From NCBI GenBank assembly GCA_013153715.1, contig JAADDW010000022.1, forward strand, positions 1 to 64,000: 64,000 nt of DNA, given 5' to 3'. The notes beneath the pieces were generated by a model. It was not told the DNA's origin, ran no database searches, and saw only the letters and a list, made by a program, of their open reading frames with translations. Within the stretch, counting starts at the first letter, position 1, and each line of letters opens with the position of its first letter. Below are positions 1-9,853 of this stretch, piece after piece. This DNA comes from Campylobacterota bacterium. Lineage in GTDB: Bacteria; Campylobacterota; Campylobacteria; Campylobacterales; Nitratiruptoraceae. The position numbers and the translations under genes are program-made.

Positions 1-1011
1 CCCACCCACCCCTTGGTCAGAAGATCGAAGAAGGTAATCAGCGACTACGACTACCTCTTCCACACCTTTCCCTACACCATCTGGATCAGCGGAACCAACG
101 GGAAGACGACGACGACCCAGATGATCACCCACCTCCTCAAGGATCGGGGGGCTGTGAGTGGAGGAAATATAGGGACCCCCGTGGCCGATCTAGACCCCAG
201 GGCCCCCATCTGGGTCTTGGAGACCAGCTCCTTCACCCTCCACTACACCCAAACCGCCAAGCCGAACCTCTATATTCTCCTCCCCATCACCCCCGACCAC
301 CTCAGCTGGCACGGCGACTTCAAGAGCTACGAGGCGGCCAAACTCAAACCCATTAGAGCCCTCAAGGAGGGGGAGATCGCCATCGTTCCCAGAGAGTACA
401 GGGATATTCCGACAGAGGGCACAGTTATAGGCTACAGAACTCCCCAGGATCTAGCCCAATACCTGGAGATAGAGGTGGAGAGACTCTCCTTCCAAGGCCC
501 CTTCCTCCTGGATGCCGTTCTGGCCGCCGCAGTCCAACAGATCCTCTTCTTCCAGGTGGACTACGAGAGACTCAACTCCTTCCAACTCGACCCCCACAAG
601 CAGGAGGAGTTCTTCGACAGCCAGGGGAGGCTCTGGGTGGACGACAGCAAGGCCACTAACATAGATGCCGCCCTCCAAGCGATCAGAAGATATGGGGAGC
701 GCCCCCTCCTCCTCATTCTGGGAGGGGACCACAAAGGGGTCACCTTAGAACCCCTCATAGAGAGGCTCCCCCCAGGGACCAGGGTCTTCGCCATCGGCAG
801 AGCTACAGACCACATAGTCTCCCTCTGCCGCCGCCACTCGGTAGATGTCCAGGAGTCCAGAACCCTCCGTAGTGCCGTCCAATCGATGAAGAGGGTCCAC
901 AATCGGGAGAGTGTGGCCCTCCTCTCCCCCGCCTGTGCCAGCCTCGACCAGTTCTCCAGCTACAGGGAGCGGGGGGAGCAGTTCAAGGAGCTTGTGTTAA
1001 GGGAAGACTAA
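1..1011 (+). CDS. murD: UDP-N-acetylmuramoylalanine--D-glutamate ligase (MurD), 5' end truncated by window
   Basis: ISGTNGKTTTTQMITHLL Mur-ligase P-loop, WVDDSKATNIDAALQAI, LLILGGDHKG; the ORF appears to start upstream of the window. Confidence 0.88.
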   Translation, partial: PTHPLVRRSKKVISDYDYLFHTFPYTIWISGTNGKTTTTQMITHLLKDRGAVSGGNIGTPVADLDPRAPIWVLETSSFTLHYTQTAKPNLYILLPITPDHLSWHGDFKSYEAAKLKPIRALKEGEIAIVPREYRDIPTEGTVIGYRTPQDLAQYLEIEVERLSFQGPFLLDAVLAAAVQQILFFQVDYERLNSFQLDPHKQEEFFDSQGRLWVDDSKATNIDAALQAIRRYGERPLLLILGGDHKGVTLEPLIERLPPGTRVFAIGRATDHIVSLCRRHSVDVQESRTLRSAVQSMKRVHNRESVALLSPACASLDQFSSYRERGEQFKELVLRED

Positions 1012-1045
1012 GGTTGATGTGTTATAATTTCAGTCCAACTTCTGG

Positions 1046-1121
1046 GGCCAGATAGCTCAGCTGGTAGAGCAAGGGACTGAAAATCCCTGTGTCGGCGGTT
1101 CGAGTCCGCCTCTGGCCACCA
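1046..1121 (+). tRNA. tRNA-Phe (anticodon GAA), CCA encoded
   Basis: GGCCAGA...TCTGGCC acceptor stem, D-arm AGCTCAGCTGGTAGAGC, anticodon stem-loop GGGACTGAAAATCCC, T-arm GGTTCGAGTCC, 3' ACCA. Confidence 0.96.
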
Positions 1122-1239
1122 CTTTCCCCAAGAGAAATTCCTCACCCTACTCTATCAAAATTTTCAAATGCAGATACCCCTATTTTAGGTAGAGGAGAGA
1201 GCCTCCTTCCTCCTCTCTCCAAAAAATGTGATAAATATC

Positions 1240-1340
1240 CCTCCGGAAGCGACACCCATACGGGCAACTACCCCAGACTCAAACCATCCAGAATGGCGGC
1301 TCTCAGGCGATGAGCCTTGTCGTCTGCGAGACCCTCCACC
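1240..1340 (-). other. Shared intergenic motif block, copy 1 (candidate ncRNA or repeat)
   Basis: Minus strand GGAGGGTCTCG..CGACAAGG..TTTGAGTCTGGGGTAGTTGCC..TTCCGGAGG; same motif order as 51345..51478. Confidence 0.45.
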
Positions 1341-1598
1341 GAGCCGCTCTCTGATGGAGGCAGAATACCTTCCATAGGGTAAGTATTTCCACCCCACCAC
1401 CAGCGACCGTCAGATCGGACACTCCGTCAGCTCTCCCATCTTATCTCTATTTCAAAATAGAGAGAGTGGGAAGTCTCTCCGCTCCTCGGTAGATCCAGGG
1501 GAGTCGAGACTCCCCCCTGACATACCTCCCCATCTCTAGGCAGGTGTGATCCCATAAAGAAGAGGGAGAGGAGATCTCCAAGACCCCGAGAGACCATT

Positions 1599-1919
1599 TC
1601 AGCGGACCATCTCTCCAATCCACTCCAGATACCCGTCACTCCCCTCATCGATGGCTAGAGAGATGAACTCCGGAAGGTCGTAGGAGTGGAGCTCCTGAAC
1701 CCTCTTCTCCAGAGCTGGAAGGAGATGGCCAGCCGTCTTGATGAGGAGGAGATACTCCCGATCCTCCTGGAGCTCACCCTCCCAGATATAGAAGGACTCC
1801 CCCTGGGGGAGAAGGGTGACACAGGCGGCCAGCCTCTCCTCTACAATCTTCCTAGCCAGATCCCGTCCCTCCTGGATGGTCGGTACAGTTGTGATTACAA
1901 GGCGGTACGGAGTCATCAT
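1599..1919 (-). CDS. cutA: CutA family divalent-ion tolerance protein
   Basis: VITTVPTIQEGRDLARKIVEERLAACVTLLP...SFYIWEGELQEDREYLLLIKT. Confidence 0.9.
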   Translation of the reverse strand: MMTPYRLVITTVPTIQEGRDLARKIVEERLAACVTLLPQGESFYIWEGELQEDREYLLLIKTAGHLLPALEKRVQELHSYDLPEFISLAIDEGSDGYLEWIGEMVR

Positions 1920-1931
1920 CTCCCCCTCACA

Positions 1932-2726
1932 TCAGACGAAGGCCGCACTCATATAGCCGACGACGGCACTGGCGTCGCCGGTAGCGTCGGCACTGGTCCT
2001 GTAATCCAAGATATGGGGCTTCAGCCCGAGGGCCACAGCCGCCAGAATGATGGCCTCCATGCCGATCTTCCCACACGCTTCACACCCCCGATGGAGGAGG
2101 GCCGGGTTGAGGTCATGGACCGCCTGGAGACAGATGGAATCCAGCTCTTCCGCCCTCTTCTTGGGGTAGTAGTGGCTCAAATCTGTACTGATAACAATGG
2201 CGTTGGCTGGATCCTTGAGAACGGTCTCACAGAGCTTGGCCAGATAGGCTGGATCCAGGTCCCCATAGACAATCTCCACAACTTTGGCCCCAGGGAGGTA
2301 GTGGTAGATAAAGGGCATCTGGGTCTCCGTCGAATGTTCGGCATGGGCCTCTGGGAGGAAATCGATCTCATAGAGGGAGCCAAGGTACTCCAGATAGGCC
2401 CGATCCACCACCAGATCGCCACAGGGGGTCTCGTAGGTCTCATAGAAACTTCCGCTCATCCCCCGAAGATAGACTCTGTGGCTGGGACCGATGACGACAA
2501 CCCGTTTCGGCCTGCCGTTGGCCAGAACTCTATGGGCCACATTGGCTGTGAAGCCGCTGTAGATATAGCCCGCATGGGGGGCTATAATAGCCCGAGGTCT
2601 GAGGGAGAGGAGAGAGGTATCCTGGAGAGCCCCGTCGAGGATCTTGTTGAACTGGGCGATCATCCCCTCCACTTCGCCACACTCGGCAGGATAGAACATA
2701 CCCGCTACACTTGCCGCTCGTCTCAT
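1932..2726 (-). CDS. AmmeMemoRadiSam system protein B (MEMO1 family)
   Basis: MRRAASVAGMFYPAE..., APHAGYIYSG, GPSHRVYLRG, STDLSHYYPKKRAEELD. Confidence 0.9.
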   Translation of the reverse strand: MRRAASVAGMFYPAECGEVEGMIAQFNKILDGALQDTSLLSLRPRAIIAPHAGYIYSGFTANVAHRVLANGRPKRVVVIGPSHRVYLRGMSGSFYETYETPCGDLVVDRAYLEYLGSLYEIDFLPEAHAEHSTETQMPFIYHYLPGAKVVEIVYGDLDPAYLAKLCETVLKDPANAIVISTDLSHYYPKKRAEELDSICLQAVHDLNPALLHRGCEACGKIGMEAIILAAVALGLKPHILDYRTSADATGDASAVVGYMSAAFV

Positions 2727-4234
2727 CTTTTATCCCCTTTTCAACCCTTTTTCAGTACACTACGAAAAAAGAGATAAGGCCGATCTTGGGGACCAACCTT
2801 ACCACGCTGATACTCATCACCATTATAGTACAACTTTACCGCCTCTCTGTGCTACTTAATGCACAGATAGACCTCTATGTCGATGAGGCCTACTACTGGG
2901 GGTGGAGCCAGGAACTCGCCTTTGGCTACTTCTCCAAACCCCCCATGATAGCCTGGATCATAGCCCTCTTCACCTCCATCTGTGGAGACTCTTTGGTCTG
3001 CATCAAACTCCCCGCCCTCCTCCTCTATCCGGTGACAACTCTCTTCATCTACCTCATCGCCCGGGAGCTCTTCAACGAGAAGGTGGCCTTCTGGAGCGGA
3101 GTGGCGTTTATTACCCTCCCTGCAGTCTCCATGAGCTCCCTTATCATCTCTACAGATGTCCCCTTTCTCCTCTTCTGGGCCATGGCCCTCTACTTCTTCC
3201 TCAAAGCCCTCAAGGAGGATCGGGGGCTCTACTGGGCTATTGCAGGTCTCTCTGCAGGTCTGGGTCTCCTGAGTAAATATACAATGATCATCTTCCTCAT
3301 CAGCGCCCTCCTCTATATCGGAATGGAGCCCCGCTACCGCCACTATCTGAAGAGTACCAAACTCTATATGGCTATTCTCATTGCCGCCCTCATCTACTTT
3401 CCCAACCTCATCTGGAATGGGACCCACCAGTTCATCTCCTTTGTCCATACCAAAAATATCAGCAAGATAGAGGGTGCCCACCACCTCTTCAACCCCGACA
3501 AGCTCCTTGAATTTTGGGGGGCGCAACTGGCCGTCTTCGGCCCCCTCTTCTTCCCCATCTTCCTCTACCTCCTGGTCCACCCCCTCCGTGAAAGGGCCTT
3601 CAAACCCCTCTACGCCTTTACGGTTCCCTTCTTCGCCATCATCTCCCTCCAGGCCCTCCTCTCCAGGGCCCTAGCCAACTGGGCCGCCCCTGTCTATATC
3701 GCCGCTACAATTATGGTGGTCGCCTACCTCCTGGAGCGCCATCGGGAACGGCTTCTCAAGATCGGTATAGCCATCAATCTCCTCCTGGCCCTCCTCTTCT
3801 ACCACTACCATACCGTCCTGGAGGTCCTCCATATCCCCCTCACCTCTAAGATCGACCCCTACAAAAGGGTAACGGGATACTCCCTTCTGGCCAAGAAGCT
3901 CCAACCCATTGTTGAGAGCCATCCCGAGGCGATCCTCCTCTTCGACAACCGCTCCATCATGGCGGAGATGATCTACTACCTCAACCCCCACCCCTTTGAT
4001 GCCGTCATCTTCAATCCCGACCACCTCCTGGCCAGCCAATACCACCTCACTACCGATATGAACCGCCACCTGGGTCAGAACTTCCTCTATATCACAACGG
4101 AAAAGGGGAGAATCGAGAGGGTCCGACCCTACTTTGAGGGGGGGAGGTTGGAGGCGGTTATAGAGCTCCCCCTCTACCCCGACCTCACCAGGAGGTACTA
4201 TATCTACTATCTCACCCATTTCAAGGGGTACTAA
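2711..4234 (+). CDS. ArnT/PMT-like polytopic glycosyltransferase (GT39/GT83 type); exact start uncertain
   Basis: VDEAYYWGWSQELAFGYFSKPPMIAWIIALFT N-terminal motif, many TM segments. Confidence 0.82.
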   Translation: MPLVSSFIPFSTLFQYTTKKEIRPILGTNLTTLILITIIVQLYRLSVLLNAQIDLYVDEAYYWGWSQELAFGYFSKPPMIAWIIALFTSICGDSLVCIKLPALLLYPVTTLFIYLIARELFNEKVAFWSGVAFITLPAVSMSSLIISTDVPFLLFWAMALYFFLKALKEDRGLYWAIAGLSAGLGLLSKYTMIIFLISALLYIGMEPRYRHYLKSTKLYMAILIAALIYFPNLIWNGTHQFISFVHTKNISKIEGAHHLFNPDKLLEFWGAQLAVFGPLFFPIFLYLLVHPLRERAFKPLYAFTVPFFAIISLQALLSRALANWAAPVYIAATIMVVAYLLERHRERLLKIGIAINLLLALLFYHYHTVLEVLHIPLTSKIDPYKRVTGYSLLAKKLQPIVESHPEAILLFDNRSIMAEMIYYLNPHPFDAVIFNPDHLLASQYHLTTDMNRHLGQNFLYITTEKGRIERVRPYFEGGRLEAVIELPLYPDLTRRYYIYYLTHFKGY

Positions 4235-4914
4235 TGGGGAGAAAGATGGTTCTGACTGCCCTCATCCTAGCCTCACTCTGCCCCCTCTTCCTCCTCTACC
4301 CGGAGATCGATCTCGCCGTAAGCTCCCTCTTCTACAAGGGGGGGTTCTACCTCAAGGATCACCCCCTGGCCCTCGCCCTCTACAAGGCCACCATCTGGTT
4401 GACAGCCTCCATCGCTGTCACCCTCCTCTTCCTCCTCACCGTCTCCCTGGTGACGGGGAGGGAGATAGTCTCCCGAAGGGTCCTCCTCTACCTCCTATCC
4501 ACCCTCATTCTCGGACCGGGGCTCATTGTCAATGTCGGTCTCAAAAACCAGATGGGGCGGGCGAGGCCCTCCCAGACCACCTACTTTGGAGGGTCCAAGA
4601 GCTTCACCCCTGCCCTGGTGGTCGCCGATCAGTGTGAGAGGAACTGCTCCTTCACCAGCGGCCACGCAGCGGCCGCATTTTACCTCCTGGCCTGGGTCCC
4701 CCTCTTCTCAGGGCCGAGGAGATGGATCGTCCTAGCCGTCGCCCTCCTCTGGGGGTGGGCCGTCGGGATCGGGAGAATTGTCCAGGGAGGACACTTCCTC
4801 AGCGATGTCTTCTGCTCCATGGTCATCGATCTCCTGGTTGCAGGGGGACTCTACTACCTATTTTTTGAAAGGAGGAGAGATGGAGCTCTCAGTGGTGATA
4901 CCGGTCATGAATGA
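4234..4914 (+). CDS. PAP2-family phosphatase (lipid phosphatase-like)
   Basis: KNQMGRARP, CSFTSGHAAAAF, GRIVQGGHFLSDV: the three PAP2 motifs. Confidence 0.88.
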   Translation: MGRKMVLTALILASLCPLFLLYPEIDLAVSSLFYKGGFYLKDHPLALALYKATIWLTASIAVTLLFLLTVSLVTGREIVSRRVLLYLLSTLILGPGLIVNVGLKNQMGRARPSQTTYFGGSKSFTPALVVADQCERNCSFTSGHAAAAFYLLAWVPLFSGPRRWIVLAVALLWGWAVGIGRIVQGGHFLSDVFCSMVIDLLVAGGLYYLFFERRRDGALSGDTGHE

Positions 4915-5827
4915 GGAGGAGAATATAAAACCCCTCTTCAAAGCCCTTCGAGAGGCTCTGGAAGGGATTGACTACGAACTCATCTTTGTTGACGACGGAT
5001 CTACAGACAGAACTGTAGAGGAGATTAAGAGGGAGGCTACAGAACGGACGAAGCTCATCGTCTTCAGCCGCAACTTCGGCCAGAGTCTCGCCATGATGGC
5101 CGGAATCGACGGGGCCCGGGGAGAGATTATCGCCACAATCGATGGGGATCTCCAGAACGATCCGGCAGATATTCCTCTCATGCTCAAGAAGATGAGGGAA
5201 GAGGGGGTCGATGTGGTGGCCGGTGTCCGGGTCAACAGGCAGGACGGCCTCCTCCTCAGAAAAATTCCGAGTAAGATAGCCAACTGGATTATCAGAAAGA
5301 GTACAGGGGTCTACCTCCGAGACTACGGGTGCACCCTGAAACTCTTCAAAAAGGAGGTCGCTAAAAATCTGGGGCTCTATGGAGAGCTCCACCGCTTCAT
5401 TCCCGTCCTGGCCAAGCTCTATGGAGCCAGAATGACGGAGATGGAGGTCCGCCACCACCCCCGCCTCCACGGGACCAGCAAATATGGGATAGGGAGAACC
5501 TTCAAGGTGATTAGCGACCTGATGCTCATGCTCTTCTTCCAGAAGTACGCCACAAAGCCTATGCACCTCTTCGGAACCCTCGGAATAGCCATGTTGGGGG
5601 TCGGAATGGTCATCAACCTCTACCTCTTCATCCTCAAACTCCTCGGGGAGAGTATTGGGGGGCGCCCCCTCCTCATCTTGGGAGTTATGCTGACACTGGG
5701 GGGAATCCAGCTGATCACCACAGGCTTCCTAGCCGAAATTATGATGAGGACTTACTACGAGGCCCAGCAGAAGAGACCCTACATTATCAAAGAGATCTAT
5801 GAGCCGTCTCCCAAAAGTAGCTCTTAA
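4880..5827 (+). CDS. Polyprenyl-phosphate glycosyltransferase, GT2 (GtrB/DPM1-like)
   Basis: MELSVVIPVMNEEENIKPLF, FVDDGSTDRT, TIDGDLQNDP, two C-terminal TM helices. Confidence 0.9.
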   Translation: MELSVVIPVMNEEENIKPLFKALREALEGIDYELIFVDDGSTDRTVEEIKREATERTKLIVFSRNFGQSLAMMAGIDGARGEIIATIDGDLQNDPADIPLMLKKMREEGVDVVAGVRVNRQDGLLLRKIPSKIANWIIRKSTGVYLRDYGCTLKLFKKEVAKNLGLYGELHRFIPVLAKLYGARMTEMEVRHHPRLHGTSKYGIGRTFKVISDLMLMLFFQKYATKPMHLFGTLGIAMLGVGMVINLYLFILKLLGESIGGRPLLILGVMLTLGGIQLITTGFLAEIMMRTYYEAQQKRPYIIKEIYEPSPKSSS

Positions 5828-6695
5828 GCTCTCCCTCTCCCTCCTCCTCCTCGTCTGGGTCTTCAGGGAGATCGACTTCCAGGAACTCCTCTCCCTCATT
5901 GGAAGGTGTTCCCCCTTCTGGCTCCTCCTGGCCTTCCTCGCCTTCAATCTCTCCCAGATAGTCAGCGCCATCAGGTTCAACTACTACCTCAAAGGGATCG
6001 GCTCCCAACTCTCCCTCCCCCTCGCCATCAAACTCTACTATGTCGGCATGTTCTACAATCTCTTCCTCCCTGGAGGGATCGGGGGAGATGGGTACAAAAT
6101 CTACCTCATCAAGAGGTATCGGAAGGGGGGAGTCAAGGAGCTCCTCCAGATAGCCCTCCTCGACCGATTGAGTGGACTGGTCGCCCTCCTCTTTCTAGGC
6201 TCCCTCCTCTTCCTCTTCTCCGACTACAGCCGCTCCTTCCCCCTTCTCCGTCCCCTCGCTCTGGCCGGGGGAGTGGCCATCTATCCCGTCGCCCTCTCCC
6301 TCCACCGCCGCCTCTTCCCCCAACTCTCCCGCTATCTCAGGGAGATTACCCTCCTCGCCCTGGCTGTCCAGCTCCTCCAACTCCTTGCCGCATCTGCCCT
6401 TATCGAGGCCCTCCCCCACCCTCCCCCTCTGGTGGAGACCCTCACCCTCTTCCTCCTCAGTAGTATTGTGGCTGTTCTCCCCCTCACCATCGGAGGGATC
6501 GGGGCCCGGGAGGCAACATTCCTCTATGGTTTCAAACTTATCGGCTACGATCCGGCCGTCGGCGTCGCCTTCAGCTTCCTCTTCTTCCTCCTGACAGCCC
6601 TCTCCAGTGCCTTGGGGCTCCTCTTCATCAATATATCAGACGATTTGGCATCGAAATATCGATATAACCAAAGTGATCGAGAAGGAAGAGAATGA
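5799..6695 (+). CDS. Lysylphosphatidylglycerol synthase TM-region (UPF0104/AglD-like) membrane protein
   Basis: Polytopic; YYVGMFYNLFLPGGIGGDGYKIYLI, PLTIGGIGAREATFLYGF. Confidence 0.82.
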   Translation: MSRLPKVALKLSLSLLLLVWVFREIDFQELLSLIGRCSPFWLLLAFLAFNLSQIVSAIRFNYYLKGIGSQLSLPLAIKLYYVGMFYNLFLPGGIGGDGYKIYLIKRYRKGGVKELLQIALLDRLSGLVALLFLGSLLFLFSDYSRSFPLLRPLALAGGVAIYPVALSLHRRLFPQLSRYLREITLLALAVQLLQLLAASALIEALPHPPPLVETLTLFLLSSIVAVLPLTIGGIGAREATFLYGFKLIGYDPAVGVAFSFLFFLLTALSSALGLLFINISDDLASKYRYNQSDREGRE

Positions 6696-7701
6696 GGGCT
6701 ACAACTGCCAGACCGATAACGATGGCCGAAACAATCTTGATCCAGCTGTAGGGACGCTTTCCGATGACCTCGCCACTCTGGCCGTTGACGAAGAACTCGT
6801 AGATTTTCCCCCTATACTCCACACTCCCCCAGAACATGGGGAGGTAGATACCGCTGTACCGCCCATCATAGTAGTGGCGGTAGATTTTGGAGATTATCTG
6901 CCGATCCCCTCCAATATCTGCCCGAATGGCGGCCCGGAGCTCTCCCTCCACAGCCGCCTGGGCCGCCACAAAACCTTGTCGGGTGGAGGTGTTGTACTCG
7001 TAGCTCTCCTGTCCCGCCAACATCTCCTCCCGAAAGGAGACACTCTCTCCCAATCTGTAGAGGAGCCTCCTGGCCATCATGGGGGTATCGGTATAGCTGA
7101 AGGCGTAGATGTCCTCGAAACCGAGGTCAACCTCCCCCTCCACAGGGAACCACTCGGTCCTGATCCTCTGGACCCTCCGGAGCCCCTGACTGGTATAGAT
7201 GGTCTCGGTGTAGAGATAGTCGACCCCCCTCCTTCCGATATAGCGGGCCCGGATACGGAAGGAGAAGACCCAGGCCGGATAGTAGTAGGATTTAAGCTCC
7301 TTGTACTTCTTGAAAAACCTCTTGAAATCATCCGGGGCGAACCAGAGGGAGCCTATCTTCTGGCGGAGCCGCTGGTAGGCCTCCCGCTGGGTAATGGTGA
7401 AGGGGAGGATATAGGGGAGCTCATAGCCGTTCTGGGCTGGGGCGATGAGGTGGCTGGAGCAGTAGGGACACTCTCCCGAATGGAGATAGGAGGGGGCCTC
7501 AAAGGTGGCTCCACAGGAAGAGCAGTGGAACTCCCTATCACTCCACTGGGGGAGATGGTCCTCCAGAGGATGGTACCGAATGGAGGAGATTCTGAGGGAG
7601 AGGGAGCGGTGGGAGCCGCAGTAGTCGCAGACAAGCCGATCCTTCTCATACCTCATGGAAGCCCCGCAGGAGGGACAGACTATCCGCTTGGTCTCTATCA
7701 T
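6628..7701 (-). CDS. Zinc-ribbon membrane protein (YdjG-like)
   Basis: CPSCGASMRYEKDRLVCDYCGS and CSSCGATF...CPYCSSHL zinc ribbons; C-terminal TM helix. Confidence 0.75.
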   Translation of the reverse strand: MIETKRIVCPSCGASMRYEKDRLVCDYCGSHRSLSLRISSIRYHPLEDHLPQWSDREFHCSSCGATFEAPSYLHSGECPYCSSHLIAPAQNGYELPYILPFTITQREAYQRLRQKIGSLWFAPDDFKRFFKKYKELKSYYYPAWVFSFRIRARYIGRRGVDYLYTETIYTSQGLRRVQRIRTEWFPVEGEVDLGFEDIYAFSYTDTPMMARRLLYRLGESVSFREEMLAGQESYEYNTSTRQGFVAAQAAVEGELRAAIRADIGGDRQIISKIYRHYYDGRYSGIYLPMFWGSVEYRGKIYEFFVNGQSGEVIGKRPYSWIKIVSAIVIGLAVVALILFLLDHFGYIDISMPNRLIY

Positions 7702-8741
7702 GGAAGGGGCGGAGGAACCTTTTTGAAGAGATCGGGGAGCACCTCTTCAGCCCGTTTCCACTCTTCCATCCCCTCTCTCCAGACCAGATCGTCCCGTCCT
7801 AACTCCCCATTCTGCACCAACTCCAGGAGCTGTTCCTTCGTCAAGGGGCCCACAGGGGTCTTATCCCGAGCAATATAGAACTCTTCCCGATCCGGAATGG
7901 GAGGGGGAGTCGCCTTGAAAACCTGGTTGGCGGCGGCCATACCGGCCCCAAGTCCCACTAACTCACTTGCCGCTCCCCCCTTCTCGATCCCCTTGGCCGT
8001 CTTATAGCGGAGATACTCTCCCTTATCCCCCACAATCTCCATGGCGCTCCTCTCATCGAGGGCCTGTTCCACCTCCTTGGGGAGAGAGACACTCTCGATG
8101 AGGAGTTTCTCCAGGGAGAAGCCGTACTCCTCAAAGTAGGGAGCCAACTGCTCCCTGATCCGCTCTCCCAGCTCCCTATAATGTTTGGCCAGCTCCAGAA
8201 TTGATATTCCGCTCTTGGCCAGGACTTCAGGAAGTTTGGAGACAATGAGGTCGCTGAGCCGATCATCGATCTCATCGACTGTGAAGAGTCCATCTGTTCC
8301 GGCCACCTCCTCAATCACCTTGGCCGGATCCTTGACCCTGATCTCATAGGTTCCAAAGGCCCTCACCCTGACGGGCCCCAGCTGGGGGTCCTTGATGATA
8401 ATCGGGTGTTTCGTCCCCCACTTGAGGTCGCTGAACCGCTTTGTCGAGACAAAATAGACCTCAGCCTTGAATGGGGATTGGAAGCCGTGGTCCCAGTGCT
8501 GGAGATCTGTCAGTATGGGGAGGTTCTTGGTCTCCAATTCGTAGGTCCCCGGCCCGAGAATATCGGCTATCTCCCCTTCGTTGACGAAGACGGCCACCTG
8601 GGAGGGGCGGACAATCAGCTTGGCTCCATACTTGATCTCGTTGTCATGGCGGTCGAACCTGTAGATAATGGTATCATGGGTGTCGTCGAGCCACTCAATG
8701 ACATCGATAAACTGATCTTTGAGCCAATCAAACAGCCCCAT
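7698..8741 (-). CDS. SPFH-domain protein (YdjI-like) with C-terminal GYF_2 domain
   Basis: LIVRPSQVAVFVNEGEIADILGPGTYELETKNLPIL...; C-terminal GPLTKEQLLELVQNGELGRDDLVWREGMEEWKRAEEV. Confidence 0.82.
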   Translation of the reverse strand: MGLFDWLKDQFIDVIEWLDDTHDTIIYRFDRHDNEIKYGAKLIVRPSQVAVFVNEGEIADILGPGTYELETKNLPILTDLQHWDHGFQSPFKAEVYFVSTKRFSDLKWGTKHPIIIKDPQLGPVRVRAFGTYEIRVKDPAKVIEEVAGTDGLFTVDEIDDRLSDLIVSKLPEVLAKSGISILELAKHYRELGERIREQLAPYFEEYGFSLEKLLIESVSLPKEVEQALDERSAMEIVGDKGEYLRYKTAKGIEKGGAASELVGLGAGMAAANQVFKATPPPIPDREEFYIARDKTPVGPLTKEQLLELVQNGELGRDDLVWREGMEEWKRAEEVLPDLFKKVPPPLP

Positions 8742-9843
8742 CGGCCGCTTCCTTCTTCGCCTTGATCTCTAGGAGAGCCCTCTTCAACTCCTCCTCTGCC
8801 TTCTTCAACTCCTCCTCCGCCAACTCCCGGGCCCTCTTGCCTTCCTGGGCGATCTTCAGAGACTCGTTGAGGGTCTCGATGAGGGTCTGGTTGGCCTTCT
8901 TCACACTCTCAATATCGAAGACCCCCCGCTCCACCTGGGTTTTTACCTCTCTGTTGGCCTCCTTGAGGGTCTCGGCATTCTTCTCCAGGAGTTCGTTGGT
9001 CAGATCTGTCGCCTCCTTGAGGCTCTTGGCCGCATCTTTGGAGCGGTAGATGGTGATGGTCTGGGCCAGCTGGTTTCTCCAGAGGGGGACGGTGTTGACC
9101 AGGGTCGAGGTGATCTTGTTGATGAGGGCCTTGTCGTTCTCCTGGATCAGACGGATACTGGGGAGGGCCTGCATCGCCACCTGGCGGGAGAGCTTGAGGT
9201 CGTGGACCCTCCGCTCCAGATCGTTCCTGAACTCCCTGATCTCCCTGAGCTCCTGGACCTTGAGCATATCCCCATCTTTGGCGGCCTCCTCGAACTGGGG
9301 AATCAGCTTCTCATCCAACTCCTTGAGCTTCTCCTCCCCAGCCTTGATGTAGAGCTCCAGCTTCCTAAAGTAGTCTAGATTGGCCTCATAGAGCTTCTCC
9401 AGGGAGACCAGATCGGACATCAGCTTGGACTTGTGGCGTTCCAAATTGTTGGCGATGGTATCGATCTGATCCCGTACCTCCTCGTACTGCTGGATAAATT
9501 TGCTGACAGGGGTCGTCAACCCCAGGAGCTTCCGCCACCAGCTCTGTTGTTCCTTGAGCTCATCAATATCAAATCCCCGTATGGCCGCAACCATCTTGTT
9601 GAGGGTCTCCCCCGCCTCTCCAATATCTTTATTCTTCACCCCCTCGATCATCTGGGTCGAGATCTCGTCCAGCTTCTCCTGGGCCTCGACTCCAAAGTAG
9701 ATGACAGAGTTCCTATTCTTGTAGTCCAGCTCCTCCTTGTACTTCTCGATGAGCTCCTGCTCCTCCTTGGCCACTGGGGGAAGGGGTTCAGCCTCCTTTT
9801 TGATGATGGCGTGCTCTATCTTTTCCCGTACTTGATTTTCCAT
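8728..9843 (-). CDS. TelA/YaaN family (toxic anion resistance) protein
   Basis: AEPLPPVAKEEQELIEKYKEELDYKNRNSVIYFGVEAQEKLDEISTQMIEGVKNKD; long helical protein with LRQVAMQALPSIRLIQ-like region. Confidence 0.82.
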   Translation of the reverse strand: MENQVREKIEHAIIKKEAEPLPPVAKEEQELIEKYKEELDYKNRNSVIYFGVEAQEKLDEISTQMIEGVKNKDIGEAGETLNKMVAAIRGFDIDELKEQQSWWRKLLGLTTPVSKFIQQYEEVRDQIDTIANNLERHKSKLMSDLVSLEKLYEANLDYFRKLELYIKAGEEKLKELDEKLIPQFEEAAKDGDMLKVQELREIREFRNDLERRVHDLKLSRQVAMQALPSIRLIQENDKALINKITSTLVNTVPLWRNQLAQTITIYRSKDAAKSLKEATDLTNELLEKNAETLKEANREVKTQVERGVFDIESVKKANQTLIETLNESLKIAQEGKRARELAEEELKKAEEELKRALLEIKAKKEAADGAV

Positions 9844-9853
9844 GGCAATCCTT

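Noticed and set aside
1185-1400. 71-aa minus ORF and 74-aa plus ORF downstream of tRNA-Phe
   Set aside because: No RBS/domain; better explained as translation of the shared non-coding motif block
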